Shown: one piece after another, positions 39,701 through 52,035 of the stretch
Layout of the letters: the number at the start of each line of letters is the position of its first letter
Numbering within the stretch: the first letter of the stretch is position 1
DNA from: Gyrodactylus bullatarudis
Lineage: Eukaryota > Platyhelminthes > Monogenea > Gyrodactylidea > Gyrodactylidae
Reading direction: 5' to 3'
Length of the DNA stretch: 64,000 nt
NCBI GenBank assembly: GCA_012064415.1
Contig: SSNU01000310.1
Location: 62,001-126,000, forward strand
Position numbers and translations under genes: made by a program
The notes under the pieces: generated by a model
What the model was told of the DNA's origin: nothing
Seen by the model: the letters and a program-made list of their open reading frames with translations, nothing else
Database searches by the model: none

Positions 39701-42700
39701 CATTTTTATTTGTTTGTTTATGGAGGCATCATTCCCTCGACAGCATGTAATGTAAAGTTTGCTTATTCTCAATCTCAAAATAAGGAAAGAATAGTAGACT
39801 TTTATTATCAATCATAGACATGAAATTTACCTGCACAGAAGAATGCGCAGTCAAACTCTCAAGTTCATTCGTAATTCCCCATGTGTGGGAGCGTAATTGT
39901 GTAGAATTTAAACAGAAATTAGAGCAAGAAAGAAACTGAGGGAGAAGAAGCAAAAAAAGTTTGTGTGGGTGAAATGTGTGTACGTCTGAAAGATCATAAA
40001 AAACAAAATAGGAATAAAAGACAGAAAAAAATGTGTAGAAAAATTTTATCTATCTCGTTTCTCCCTCTCTGTCAGACCTCATGCATTGCCCAACCTACTC
40101 TCCACCCCGTCTTCATTCTATCCATCTCTATCTATCCATCTATCTATCTCTCCAAGTGTTCAGATCAATATTGATTAATTTTTTCTAGTTTTGTCTGCTT
40201 CTGTGTGTGTTTATACGTCCGGAAATTTTGTTGATATTTCCCAGTTACAATTTTTTTTGATTCTAAACAACCAGTTTAGAGCCAAAATGAAATCATTCTG
40301 TAGTAATATTCAAGTTATCAGATTAGCATCGAATCTCCTTGAAGTAACAAGGAACAAATAAACTCCATCAATAAACAATTATTAGTAGTAGGGTATTTGT
40401 ATGTTCAATGTTTGGGATATTTTTCAAGAGAAAAAATCTTGTTAATTCCCATTGTGTGTGACCGATAGCTTCACATATCTCCTGGTGGAATAAAAGAATT
40501 TGTTATTTCCAAGATTCAGAGTGTGTGTCGTAGAATAATGTCTCTCTTTCCCCTTCTTAATCCCCCATATCCCCTGGATAATTATCAAGAATAAGATGAT
40601 GTACACACATCATTTCATCTTTCTCTCTCTCTCTCTCTCTGCTTGCTTTCATGATTATCTCATTCGCTCTCTCTCTCTTCTTTTCTACACAATAAAGTTT
40701 ATCAGTTCTCTCGAATTCGAAAAAAATTCCATCCAGTAAACAAACATGGAGTTTTTCATGGTACAATCTCGATTAGCCAAATTTATTAGTACAAACAAGT
40801 TTTTTATTAGCAACAGTAAGTTAGTTATGGATGAATGTGAAAACATTTGTTAGTCCTTTAACATATGGTGCCAGCAGATTTTCCTTAATCGTCATTTCGA
40901 ACATTGCATTTTTCAAATTTGAAGAAACTAAAATGGTTTTTCAATTGGGTTTTATTCAATTGTTTTTAATCTATACCCTTACTCCATAGACTCAGAGAAG
41001 AAATTCAGCTGCTCATGGCCTGAATGTCGATATCGAACGTGTAGCAGAGAAAAGCTAAATATTCATTACTGCATTCATACAGGAGAGAAGGAGTATAATT
41101 GTATTCTGTGCAATTTTAAGGGAATTGAAAAGTCTGACCTCTCTGAACATTATCGAATTGAGCATGCCAAGAATCCAGAAGTACAACTATCTTCAACTAC
41201 TACTCTTTCGTCAAATATTCTACACTCAAATTCCTCCGTTAGCTCAATGTCGAATCAGGTTTGTGGTAACCTTGAAACCCTGTCGAATTGTGATTCTTCA
41301 AAAAATTGGAATTCATCAAAAATGTCCCAGCTTTCTGGATGTGAAAAGGCCGAGACAATGAGTGAGTTTAGTAACTCTCAAAAGAATGAATCCTCAAATG
41401 TTTTGCCAATGATCCTGACCCTCCTTGAAAAAACGGAGAGCACTCAAATGAATGACGATGAAATTCAAAATACTCAAAACTATGTAAAAAGTCTCCTACC
41501 GCCTATTGCAACCGGGTCTATTCTCCAGGACCAAATTGAAAATATCTACGATGAGCTCATAGATAAACTACAAATCAATGCCAATTCTAATGAATACCTC
41601 CATGACGCCTATGTCAACTCTGATCCCCTAAATGAAGATGAATTACATGTAATTGAAATCCTCGAGCACCAATTACGATCTGGCTCAGTCCTGACTGTAC
41701 CCTATCCCCCGAGAAAACGTGGAAGACGTCCCAAACTTCAGCAAAAACTTCGTCCTTACCTCGAAAAGTTGTTCAATATTGAAACTTGTGTTGCTGACAT
41801 GTTGATATCGCTTCTCTGTTGTCATCATGGTTATGGCTGGAATAGTTTTGCTTTGTCACAAAAGAAAGATGAAACTACGTCAAATCTAGAAGATGGTGAC
41901 TATGATGAAGATGATGAGGATGGTGAGGTAGGAGAAATAGATGACAATGAGACCTTGAAGAAAGAGTATCACAACAACAATGATGCCAGATTGCTCATGC
42001 AGAATGCGAGAGTATTTCATGAACAAAATGATGACATTTGTCAATCATATTCGAATAACTCCAGTTTAAATGCTCTGACAACCCAATCAAATCGATACAA
42101 CACTAATTGTGGCTCAATGAATCCCAACCTAGTCTCAAATAAAAGTGGCAATAATTGTGCAAACAATTGTGGAGGATATCCCATGGTTAACTCAAATGTC
42201 CCATCTATGGCTCAGTTCTCCTCCTCATCAACCTTATACTCGAATCCATCCTTTGTTAGTGGACAAAGCAATAATAATAATGCCAATTCTGAGTCTGGCT
42301 ATTGTTCCTCAAGCCAAGAATCTCATAGTCAGCTACCAATCACTTCACCGAATACTTGTGAAAGTCCAAGGACATCTTCGAATAACTCTTCTTCTATGAA
42401 TCCTTACCAAATATCCTCAATTGGTGTTGTCTCGCCAAATTCGAGCTCAACCAATTCGAACTCTTCAAATCCCTCAAAAAACATCCTCAACAATAACAAC
42501 AATCATGTCAGTGTTGATCATTTACAATTCCTTAGTGAAATGGGTGCCAAGTATACAACTACAAACAATACTATTCATAATAACAGCAATCCAAATCATG
42601 CTAACCGATTCCCAGTAGCTAGACAACAAAACTTTGAGGGTAAACGTGAGTTCATAGAAATTTATCTTGCATATTACGCCATGCATGCAAAATGCGTAGC

Positions 42701-45700
42701 TTTTTGATTTTCATTTCAAATCAACCTCTCAATTTATATTGGTTTCTTTTTAATTTTGTACAAGAATTAGGAGGTTCCTGTCAAATAAATGTGACAGCTT
42801 TCCCTTCAAATTGAACAGTTTTTGTCCGAAAATTATTTCAATATTCCCTCAGGATGATTGAATCATATATCTTGAACTTGTTTTTCATCCCACATAAGTT
42901 TATAACCATTAATAATGATGAATGAATACATGCGGAAGTTTTTCTTTTTTCTAGAATAATTTAGAGTTTGCAATAGATTCCATTATTAACCCATGTCATG
43001 TATAATTTTAATATAATTATTCAAATCTGTACATTATTTCAAATGTAACCAGAAGAAGTTTCCATTTTCGAGAAAAAATGTTACAAAAACTCATTGGTTC
43101 TAACCTCATTTCCATTCCACTATTTCTCATCTGCATAGACGTTCTACTTATTGTTATCTGTTTGAGTTATTCTTGTCATCAATTCGGCCTCCGAAAGTTA
43201 GCAACGTAAAAAGTGAATCGTCTAGGCTGCTCTACACAATACTTTCTTTTCCCCTTCCCTCTCTCTCTCTCACTCACACACTCACATTGAACTGAAAAGT
43301 ATTGGGAAAAACATGCATGATTGTCTGTTTTTCACTTTCTCTCTCTCAATCACTTCTTTGTACAATACAACAACAATTCCTTAGCAGCTGTATGCACATA
43401 AACGATTATTGCTTCTGTTGGAATTTTCTAATTTTTACTTCTCTTTGCATTCATGTCTTGTTTCGTTTTTTTCTTCTCCTCTGAATTGTGTCTCGGTAAG
43501 CATGATTTTGTCTTGAATTTCTTGCAAAAGCATTGATCTTTAAAAATACTGTATCATTATTATTATTATTAATCGCCATTACTCTACATACATTTGAGTC
43601 TTTCCTGTTGTATTTAAATTAATTATGTTCCTTTGTATTTTGTTGCTTGGAACTTGGTTTGGTAGGTTTCAATGCAAGGTGGCTGATATTTTATCATAGA
43701 CACTTGTATTCAGACACTTTGTAGAGATTTATGAATATTTTTCTGTTTGATCTGTACCCGTGTCATATAATTCATATACAAGGTGTAATTTCACTTGCAC
43801 TAATACTAATATATCAAGAACAAGATGTCTTACAAGTTACAAGTGAAAGAAAGTTACACTTTTAGTCTAATAACGACCCTTGTTTCTCTCTCTCTCTCTT
43901 GTCTAGTTTACATCTTGTCTCAAAAAATGGATTGAGTACTAATGAAGGCAATTGTATTGAGGAAAATGAAAGACTCTTGTCTTTAGTTTATATAAGGCTA
44001 ATTGAGGCTTAATATTTATGACATCTTTCAAATATAGATCTCATGATAATTCATAGTTGTCTACTCAACTTATCTAAACTTTATTATGTAATCTCTATCA
44101 ACCAACATATTCAACATAACAGTGGGTTTCTCTTCCAATCTGTCTCCTCCCTAAGATTTGAGCATCTCTTTTTCTCTTGGATTCATACATTTACTGTTTT
44201 ACTAAGAGTTTATAAAGTCAGTATGTATGCCTTAGCTTTAGTTATTGATCCAATATTCTCCTTCTCTCTAAATCTATCACTCACACATAAGACTTGGTGA
44301 CTCTCGAATGTTTTTCAACTCGAGAGAGAGAGGAAGAGAAAGAGATGGAGATGGTGTTCTAAAAATCTATTTCATTTCAGATTTCTCTCTCTTTCTCCCT
44401 CTCCCTCTATCTTGTCCCTGCCACCCCTCACCATTTATATTACTGACTAGCTTTAACTCGTTCCCTCTATCAATTGATAATGCTTCGTATTGATGATTTT
44501 AATGAAGTGGAATAAGGAAGGAGAGATCTTGCGTGATCGTAGAAACAAATAACAATAGTTTATTTGCTTATGTAAAACGTTTGTATATATACAGTAAAGT
44601 AAGAACATATAAATGATTGAATGAGAGCGCCCCAGTATAACAATTAATACACAATTACAACTCCAACTCAAATAGTGGATGTACACTCGGGGATGTGAGA
44701 CTATATAGATTGCACATTGTTGTACAACAGGAGTATTCACACTGACTTAACTTTTTTTATCCATGACATTGCATTTGTTTTTTATAATATAATGTACGCT
44801 AGTGTGTATCACTGAACATTTAATCTCACCGGAATAACCCAGAGAGAGAGAGAGAGATGGAGAGACTACTGTAGGTTAAATGTATGAATTAGCTGCAGGA
44901 GAAGAGATAACACGAATCAATTGTGAAAAAATGCACCAGCTGCAGATGAGATGGTGAATGTGGGAGAGATAGGGAGACTCTTGGGAATTTCATCTGTTGC
45001 TATTCCACGAATTCGTTGAGGTATATGAGTGGTGTGTGCGTCGATATATAAAGATTAAGAGGGGAAACTACTGAGTTGAAACTACTACTCTGGATAATGT
45101 GTATCCATTCGACTACTCACAGCTTTCAGTTTGTTCGAGTAATTCTTTGTTGGACTTGAACGATAAAAATTAGTTCAAAAATAGATCAATTCCATTACAC
45201 AGCTCAAGGTTTTATGTAGAGACATTCGTTGAGAAAATACTGAAGTTTTTAGTTGGGCCAGCACCGCTAACTCTTTCTCTCTTCAATACATTAAACTTTT
45301 ATTTTCAGTTTCAATGTCTGAAGCAATGCATGCAGATTCATTCTACGAAAGAAGAAGAGATAAAAGATGTCTGAGATGCACACATTCGACGAATAAATTG
45401 TAGGACACAGGCTGACTAAATAGCTGATAAAGCGTGGTGAACTATGGAAGGAGATCTGTCTTTATCTATCTCTCTGTCTCCTTTTAATCCTATGCTACTA
45501 GGCTTTTCCTCTGCTAAGTAAAACTACTGCTAGATACTTTTTATTGATTTTTTGAAATAGTCAATTTGAGAAATGACGACCCTTTGAATGACACTAAACT
45601 ATTAAGGGAGGGACATTCATTTTGAATGCAGTGTTAATATTCCCAAATGTACAATTAGTCTTTTCACATTTTGAAATTTTTGTAGCCATGCCGTCAATTT

Positions 45701-48700
45701 ATTTTTTCCCCTTATGGTTCCCGCACATTTCTTCCACGGCAAATAACAATAGTAGTAGTAGTGTGTATGTAACTTAACTTTATGAAGATTCCTTTTTACC
45801 CACCTTGTATGCATACATGGTGTGTTGATCTAACTTCCTTGACTACTTCTCTTACTACAACTTGTTCTTCTTCTTCTTCTTCTTCTTATAAAATGAATCA
45901 ATTTTATACGTTTTACACTTATCGATTAGCCTATTATTGTACCAAATTGAAAAAAAACATTTCTCTCAATGTCATTCAGAGCAAATCGATATCAACCAAA
46001 AGCTTTTTCTATCTTGTTTAGATTCTCGTCTCAATTGGCCGGGAGCCATCTGATCATTTTTAAAGCTTGAGACAATAGAATCAAATTTTTAAAAGGTCTA
46101 CCTAATCTACTAATGACAGAAATAATTTTGTCTCTCTATAATGCCTCTGTTCTTGATACTCAATGAGTATTACTCATGACAAAACCTTGAGGATCTTCAA
46201 TCTACATTCATTCATACATCTACTACTTTCTATGCATAAATTCCCATGTATATATGAGATTGAGGGAGAGAAATTAAAATGAGGATTCAATCCTATCCAA
46301 TTTGATTGACAATTCTCCTGATGATGGTTGTATTTAACCAAAAATTCCCTAGCATCATCATAGTAAAAGTAGTATTCTGCTTAGAGAATCAGATCTGGGT
46401 AGTACACTCTCCAGTGCTACATATATTAATAGAGTATAGTTTGAGTAATGCTCTCAGTTGTGTAGATGAGTGGATGATGTAGGACGATTCAAGTCAAGTA
46501 CCTTTCTCTCTCTCTCTCTCTCTCACTCCTCCACCATCACCTGGGAATATATATATGCAAATGTCTATTTGTGAATCTAGTTGTATGGATGTATGCTAAT
46601 ATGTGTGTATTATTATGTGGATTGTCTGAATTTTGTCAGAGATACACGCTCAAATTCAAGAGTACAAATATGTGTTATACACTTCTAATGATAATATGTC
46701 TACATATGCGTGTTTTTGTGTATGATCTGGGAATTCTTTTGTTTATTTGACCTTGTATTTCCGTTGTACTACAATTCAGTACACAATCCCATATAGGCAA
46801 GATGAATAGACTACGTGAAGGAGAGAGGGACAGAGTACATTACATAATTTTCGTTTCATTCAAAGGGATGTTTTTCAGATCGATTTGTCTCCTTTTTGAT
46901 CTCCGTTTACTCCTCCTGAATTGAGCCATCTATAAAATTCACTCGAATGATCACTTTTGTCTTTTTCAAAAAGATAACTTGTAGTTCTGGGACTCTGGAA
47001 AAAAAGTGTAGATTCATCGACTCCTTGTTGTTCAATTCATTAGAAACACTATTACTTCTTAAGCCATCTTTAAACTTTGATAGTGCATTATAAGGAATGC
47101 GATAAACGCTGCGCATTTGTCAGAAACTTTTTCCACCTGCTTAAAAAACTCGTAAAGTAGTTCAGTGTTTAAAAGTACACATTTTAGTTATCAAGATAGA
47201 TTTTTATGGCATTTGGCAAAACTCGACAATTTCCGAATATAATATTTTTAGTACTAATGGGATATTTTCCCTACCAGTCTTCTATTTTCAAATCTACCCA
47301 TTAAAAATCTAATGTACAGTTAATAATAATTACTTACTAGTTAAGTACTGGTTGCACTTGTGTCAAAAATCAATTTTCAATCCTTTCAAGCCTAGCTATA
47401 TACACTTTATTCGCTGTTCATAATTTTGAAACAAAAAGTTCCTCAGGGAGCTGTTCGGCATAGATTGACAATAACTTTGTTCGTTTGTCTTCTGGCTTGT
47501 ATTGGTCTAACTGTAGAAAAAGAAAGGGGAGAGAAACGTGTGGTATTTCTTTAAGAATAAGTATTATAAAAATTATAGTGATTGTTATAGTAATTAGAAT
47601 TATTAGAGTAATAACTCTGAATGATATATTTCATCACTTGAAAGAAAATTAAGATTAGGATAAAAAACATTTGGATTGCCCTGATAAAAATATTTGGACT
47701 CACACAATATTTCGAATACATGTCGTCCAAACTATTTTTATCAGGGTAATCTATTCTTTAAGAAAAACCACACCTTTCTCTCCTCTTTCTTTTTATACAG
47801 ATAGACCAATACAAGCCAGAAGACAAAATAGTCAGGTAGCAAGCGAACAAAGTCATTCGCTGTTATTACTGATAAGAGTCTTGAATTGTCTCAAAAATTT
47901 ATCAAACTTCAGAGGGAACAGTCCTCTCGTTAGTTATAATTTTACCTTGGGAACTTTTGAATAGGTGGTTATCTCAAGAAGGATAAAGCTTTTCCATGTC
48001 ACTATCATTGAGTAATCAAATTTATTGTATTGTGTAATATCATGAATATCTAATGCGAATCATTTTTCTGGTCCACTCAAACATGCCTTTTAAAAAATAT
48101 CGCTCATATGATAGATTTCGAACTGGTGATAAGATTATATATATTATTATTATTTCAAACTAAAATTATGAGTTAACTATTCTCTTAATTTTTCATTATT
48201 TTTTTCTAGAGCTTCAAAAAAAGAAATCATATCCTGGATATTCACAGACAACCTCATCTAGTACCTCAAATCATGGTACAAAGCCATACGCATCCAATTT
48301 CCCGACAACAAATCCAAACATTTTATGGCAGCAAACAGACAAATCTTCTCTCTATAATGGGTCTTTTCCAAGTGTTATTGAACCTCATTCCTTGGCCTAT
48401 CATAATTCTTTTCGCCGACACCACCACCAGCATCCTTTAGAGTCAATTGTCTCCGGTAGACCTAGTAATAGTGGTTCTAGTGCAACTGTTGTTCAGAATA
48501 ATAGTAACAGTGTTCCTAGTGATGATCAATCTCGGACATCCTCATCATCCTCATTGTTAACTGAGAATATTAACCATTGTAGCGTCAACTCTGAGTACTC
48601 TCCATTCCCAACAACACATTACCCTCAGAATAACAGTTATCATGGTCACTCCTCAAACAACAATATTAATAATAATAATAATAACAGTACCATTGGCAAC

Positions 48701-49974
48701 AATTGTAATCAACTACAGACATCTTTCATGCAAAACAATCATCATCAACACACTGAGTACAACAACACTATGGTAATTTCATTCTCTTGAAAAGAGTGAT
48801 ATTATTCTGTTTTTTAAAAAAAATACTGAACACTAATCATAATCATCATCATTAAATATACTCACAATCAGATACACATGCTACATTTACTGTATATATA
48901 GATACGAATTAGGTGCATTTTGTTAATTCTGTTGTAGAATTATATTTGACAACAAGTCAAAAAATTCTATCATCATTATCTTGAATGTTTGATTTTATTC
49001 ACTTCAATTACAGTAGAGATCAAAATATACAATATATTCTCTTACATCAGTTGAAATAAAGAAAATTAGATGAATGAAAAAAATAGTTGGAGTTAAATCT
49101 CCTCTAGGAATATTTGAAAAATTGTCAATCAAATCGCTCAGATTTCTTCAATCACATAATCTATTTCATACTTTCTATTTTCTACAGTACAATACAATGA
49201 GCTATCCTGGAAATTATGAGAATAACTCTGTCATGTCATCGCAAGAGAAGACGAGAAATTATCAAAGTTAGTTGCGCGTAAAAAACATTTTCACTCTAAT
49301 GATTTCTTTCAAACTGATAAGGTCTTCTCCCATGAGCTCAACTTGACTTCTTAACCTGATTTAAAAATCCTTTTTCATGCTTTTTAGATGTAAACTGTAT
49401 CAAAAATGATTATCAAAATGCCTATTACAATCAAAATGAATCCTATTCGATGTATTCTCAAGGCTCAAATTTTTACATGCAATCAGGTGGAAGTTTTTAT
49501 CAAAATACAAAAAATCCATTAAGTGATGCCATAAACTTGGAATCGTATCAGGACAATGAGATTTCAAAGAAATTTACAAACTCCTCCATCTACCATGAGG
49601 CATCCAGTGATCCTCAAGTGTCAGAAAATCAAAATTTAGATGTAACGAAAAAGAGTCCCTCCTTCCCTCAATGGCCTGATGATGACCAGTTAGTTGAGAG
49701 TGGGACATCAGAGAAATTATTCCAGAATGTAAATTTCTTTTCCAATGATGAGGGCGAAACAAATAATCTGCTTTCATCTATCTCTAATCCCTATCATGAT
49801 TTTATGAATAAAAAAAACTCCACTTTTACCCCTACTAGCCAATGTGAACAAAGAGTAACAGAAGTAGATCTTAATCCCTTCAGAGATCAGAGCAATTACA
49901 CGAGAAATCAGGATGACAGCTCGACAAATATTTTCGCATCCACAAGTCAACGTGATCTTATTCAAACTAATTGA
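36735..49974 (+). CDS. Five-finger C2H2 zinc-finger / AT-hook regulator
   Basis: Exons 36735-37278, 40990-42639, 48210-48772, 49188-49266 and 49388-49974 sum to 3423 nt, 1,140 residues, with consistent phases. Five C2H2 fingers span about residues 96-230: YTCPHCF, YVCSMPGCD, YQCPVDCC, FSCSWPEC and YNCILCNF are their first halves. Fingers 1-3 lie in exon 1 and 4-5 in exon 2. An AT-hook, PRKRGRRPK, lies near residue 423, followed by an acidic patch (DYDEDDEDGEVGEIDD). The rest is Asn/Ser-rich low complexity, typical of transactivation regions. It is most likely a nuclear DNA-binding regulator. I do not recognise a specific ortholog. Introns 1 and 2 are 3.7 and 5.6 kb, far longer than elsewhere in the window, and rich in CT/GA tracts. 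Confidence 0.85.
39519..39592 (+). other. Candidate alternative terminal exon of the C2H2 gene
   Basis: After a good acceptor (TTATTATTATTCTAG) an open stretch runs to a TAG at 39590-39592. Joined to the phase-1 end of exon 1 it would add ENDYVAPKRMKEWDPIGVLK and a few more residues, then stop. The predicted isoform keeps fingers 1-3 and lacks fingers 4-5, the AT-hook and the Asn/Ser-rich region. The frame fits and the residue mix looks protein-like, but there is no transcript evidence. Confidence 0.3.
40622..40640. repeat. CT microsatellite
   Basis: An uninterrupted CT run in intron 1 of the C2H2 gene, followed by a second at 40665-40679. Confidence 0.9.
44840..44857. repeat. GA microsatellite
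   Basis: An uninterrupted AG run in intron 2 of the C2H2 gene. Confidence 0.9.
45863..45888. repeat. CTT trinucleotide array
   Basis: About eight TTC/CTT units in tandem in intron 2 of the C2H2 gene. Confidence 0.9.
46504..46524. repeat. CT microsatellite
   Basis: The longest CT run in the window, in intron 2 of the C2H2 gene. Confidence 0.9.
46907..47116 (-). CDS. Small 69-codon frame, doubtful
   Basis: An ATG-initiated minus-strand frame inside the C2H2 gene's second intron, beginning MRSVYRIPYNALSKFKDG and ending NFIDGSIQEE. No domain, signal peptide or membrane helix is seen. Its residue mix is less skewed than random AT-rich sequence would give, which is the only reason to list it. 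It may be a chance frame. Confidence 0.15.
   Translation of the reverse strand: MRSVYRIPYNALSKFKDGLRSNSVSNELNNKESMNLHFFSRVPELQVIFLKKTKVIIRVNFIDGSIQEE
47475..47852. repeat. Fold-back element in C2H2 intron 2
   Basis: The left arm (about 47475-47562) and right arm (about 47751-47852) are reverse complements. Shared runs include ACTTTGTTCG, GTCTTCTGGCTTGTATTGGT and GTGTGG next to TTCTTTAAGAATA. The right arm has about 14 extra bases. Just inside the right arm is a second palindrome, 47675-47699 with 47724-47750 (CCCTGATAAAAATA and TATTTTTATCAGGG). No coding capacity is seen. It differs in sequence from the other two fold-back elements. Confidence 0.82.
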
Positions 49975-50510
49975 TCTTGCTATTTTTTATGAAACACGAT
50001 AAATTATATTGAGGAAAAATTGCGCCATTCATGAGAAGAAACAAGATAACTGAATACTAAATTGTATTTTACAAGATTTTTATATTTCTCATTGCAAATA
50101 TAAGAGGAATACTATATATTTAATTCACGTTTTATGATTTTTTTGTTGCAAATTAAAACTGATATTTTTAAATCACTAGATTATTTCATGAATTAATAAA
50201 CATTGTACAGCTGAATATATATATCAGCAAAATTTTGAAAAGAATTTATTATTTGGTCTGTTAAGTGTAATAACTAATTAGTAATTAGTCTCATGTAGTC
50301 TCAAGTTCAGACTATGAACGTCTTACTATTTTCAAATTTGAAAATTTTCAATTGTAGTTTTAAAACACAAATTTTCAAGCTTTTATTAAGGAGTGATTGT
50401 TTTAAGTGTTTTATTCACTCAAAATATTTGCATTAAAAATAGTATTTTCAAAATACAATTTCTAAAAATATAATCTGATTTCATAGTATCCACACTACAC
50501 TAATTCTAAA
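49975..50510. other. Spacer upstream of GPN1
   Basis: AT-rich and without a frame of note. It holds the 3' UTR of the C2H2 gene and the promoter region of GPN1. A small imperfect palindrome, TAACTAATTAGTAATTAGT, lies near 50270. Confidence 0.4.
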
Positions 50511-51716
50511 ATGCCTGTAAATATCATCGTTCTAGGCATGGCTGGTACTGGAAAGACCACCTTTGTTGATCAGTTTACTCGAAATTTGGCGAAATTGAAC
50601 AAGAAATCTTATATAGTTAATTTAGATCCTGCTGTTCATCATATTCCCTATAATTCAAACATAGGTAATTATCATTTTAAATAAGTTTTCAATCAGATAT
50701 TAGAGATACCATAAAATATAAAGAGGTAATGAATCAGTATGGATTCGGACCGAATGGAGCTATCATGACTTCTCTTAACTTTTTCACGTCTCAGTTTCAC
50801 AAAGTGGTCGATATCATCTCTAAGAAAACTGATGATTATATCATTTTTGATACACCAGGACAAATTGAAGTTTTTACATGGTCTGCTTCTGGTATGATTA
50901 TTACAGAAACATTAGTATGTAAAATAGTACATATCATTATTTTTTCAATAGTCTTCTATTAATCCGACAATAATTCTGTACATTGTTGACACTCCAAGAT
51001 GTCGAAACCCAGTTACATTTATGTCAAACATGCTATATGCCTGTAGTGTAATGTACAAAATGAAGCTACCTCTTCTATGTATATTCAATAAGACAGACGT
51101 TATCAGCGCAGATTTTGCAATTAAATGGATGCAAGACTTTGAAGAATTCCAAGAGGCTCTATCAGCTTATAACAATGATTCCGGTCCATCTGATTCTGAA
51201 AAGGATCAAAAGTATGCTCATCTACCCTGTTATAATGTTGGCTCCTCATACATGACAAGTTTAACCAATTCCATGAGTTTAGTCTTGGATGAATTCTATT
51301 CAACTATCTCGTCAACTGGATTCTCTTCGAAATCAGGAGAAGGTATGGAAAAATTGTTAGACTTGATTTCTACCGGTGTCATTGACTATGAAGAAAATTA
51401 TAAGGTACGTTTAGAGAAAAAGAAACAGCGTAAAATGATGCACATGTTACTGGACGAAAGTGATAAAGAAGTGAACGACGAAGATGAAAACGAAGTTTCC
51501 TTCAATAGTAACAGTTCAAAAGGAAGTCGACCCTGTTCTCCCATCCAAACAATGCTTATAGACATGGTAGGCAATGAAGACAAGGCTGACGATGACCTTA
51601 ATCTTCATCTGAACGCAGAAGAAGAAACGCCGAGCTCTCTTCTCGAAAAGGAGAATGAAGATATTATTGAAGCTGTTTCAAGTGAGTTCCCTTTGCCAAA
51701 TTTTCATGGACGTTGA
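50511..51716 (+). CDS. GPN1: GPN1, GPN-loop GTPase
   Basis: GPN1 (XAB1) is a GTPase that forms dimers with GPN3 and is needed for assembly and nuclear import of RNA polymerase II. Exons 50511-50664, 50697-50914 and 50952-51716 give 1137 nt, 378 residues (human 374). Visible motifs are the P-loop GMAGTGKTT, the Gly-Pro-Asn loop in [29 protein letters not shown] (G3 region) and NKTD (G4). [14 protein letters not shown] is also diagnostic. Relative to human there is an inserted ~24-residue acidic/serine loop ([14 protein letters not shown]) before [15 protein letters not shown]. The C-terminal tail is acidic and low in conservation. Introns are 32 and 37 nt. The start ATG lies right before the beta-1 strand. 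Confidence 0.95.
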
Positions 51717-51887
51717 TAATCATCCCATAAAATCATATTATTAGATAAGATTATGTCGAATTGCAAGTTGGACAAAAGATAAACACATTAAATAAAAATT
51801 TTCCAGTTATTTTTGTAAAAATGAATACAACTTTTACTCTCATAAACAGAAATTTTCACTTAAAAATCAGAGACAAATATCCCCTCA

Positions 51888-51903
51888 CTCTCTCTCTCTC
51901 TTT
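51888..51903. repeat. CT microsatellite
   Basis: A short CT run in the spacer downstream of GPN1. Confidence 0.85.
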
Positions 51904-52035
51904 CATTATTAATTTATTATGCATTTAATAAAATAATCTATTCAATTACTATGGATTAAAACGCATATACACAATCCGATTATATATAAATTAAATACAA
52001 TATTCTTCAGAATATTAGAAATAAAATATAAAATT

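Larger units (their letters stand above)
37279..40989 (+). other. Long intron 1 of the C2H2 gene
   Basis: A 3.7-kb intron within the zinc-finger block. It carries CT or GA tracts at about 38429-38444, 38554-38569, 39294-39306, 40622-40640 and 40665-40679, plus CA/TG and TATC runs. A phase-compatible terminal exon candidate lies at 39519-39592. Frames such as the minus-strand one at 38580-38885 lack an ATG and any domain and are not called. Likely regulatory content, by inference. Confidence 0.55.
42640..48209 (+). other. Long intron 2 of the C2H2 gene
   Basis: A 5.6-kb intron with CT/GA tracts at about 43259-43272, 43884-43900, 44320-44345, 44384-44407, 44840-44857 and 46504-46524, a CTT array at 45863-45888 and a fold-back element near 47.5-47.9 kb. 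No exon with a recognisable domain was found. One minus-strand ATG frame of 69 codons (46907-47116) is listed separately. Confidence 0.55.

Noticed and set aside
38429..46524. CT/GA tracts as CRISPR-like or satellite arrays
   Set aside because: They are simple dinucleotide runs at irregular spacing, with no repeat-spacer structure.
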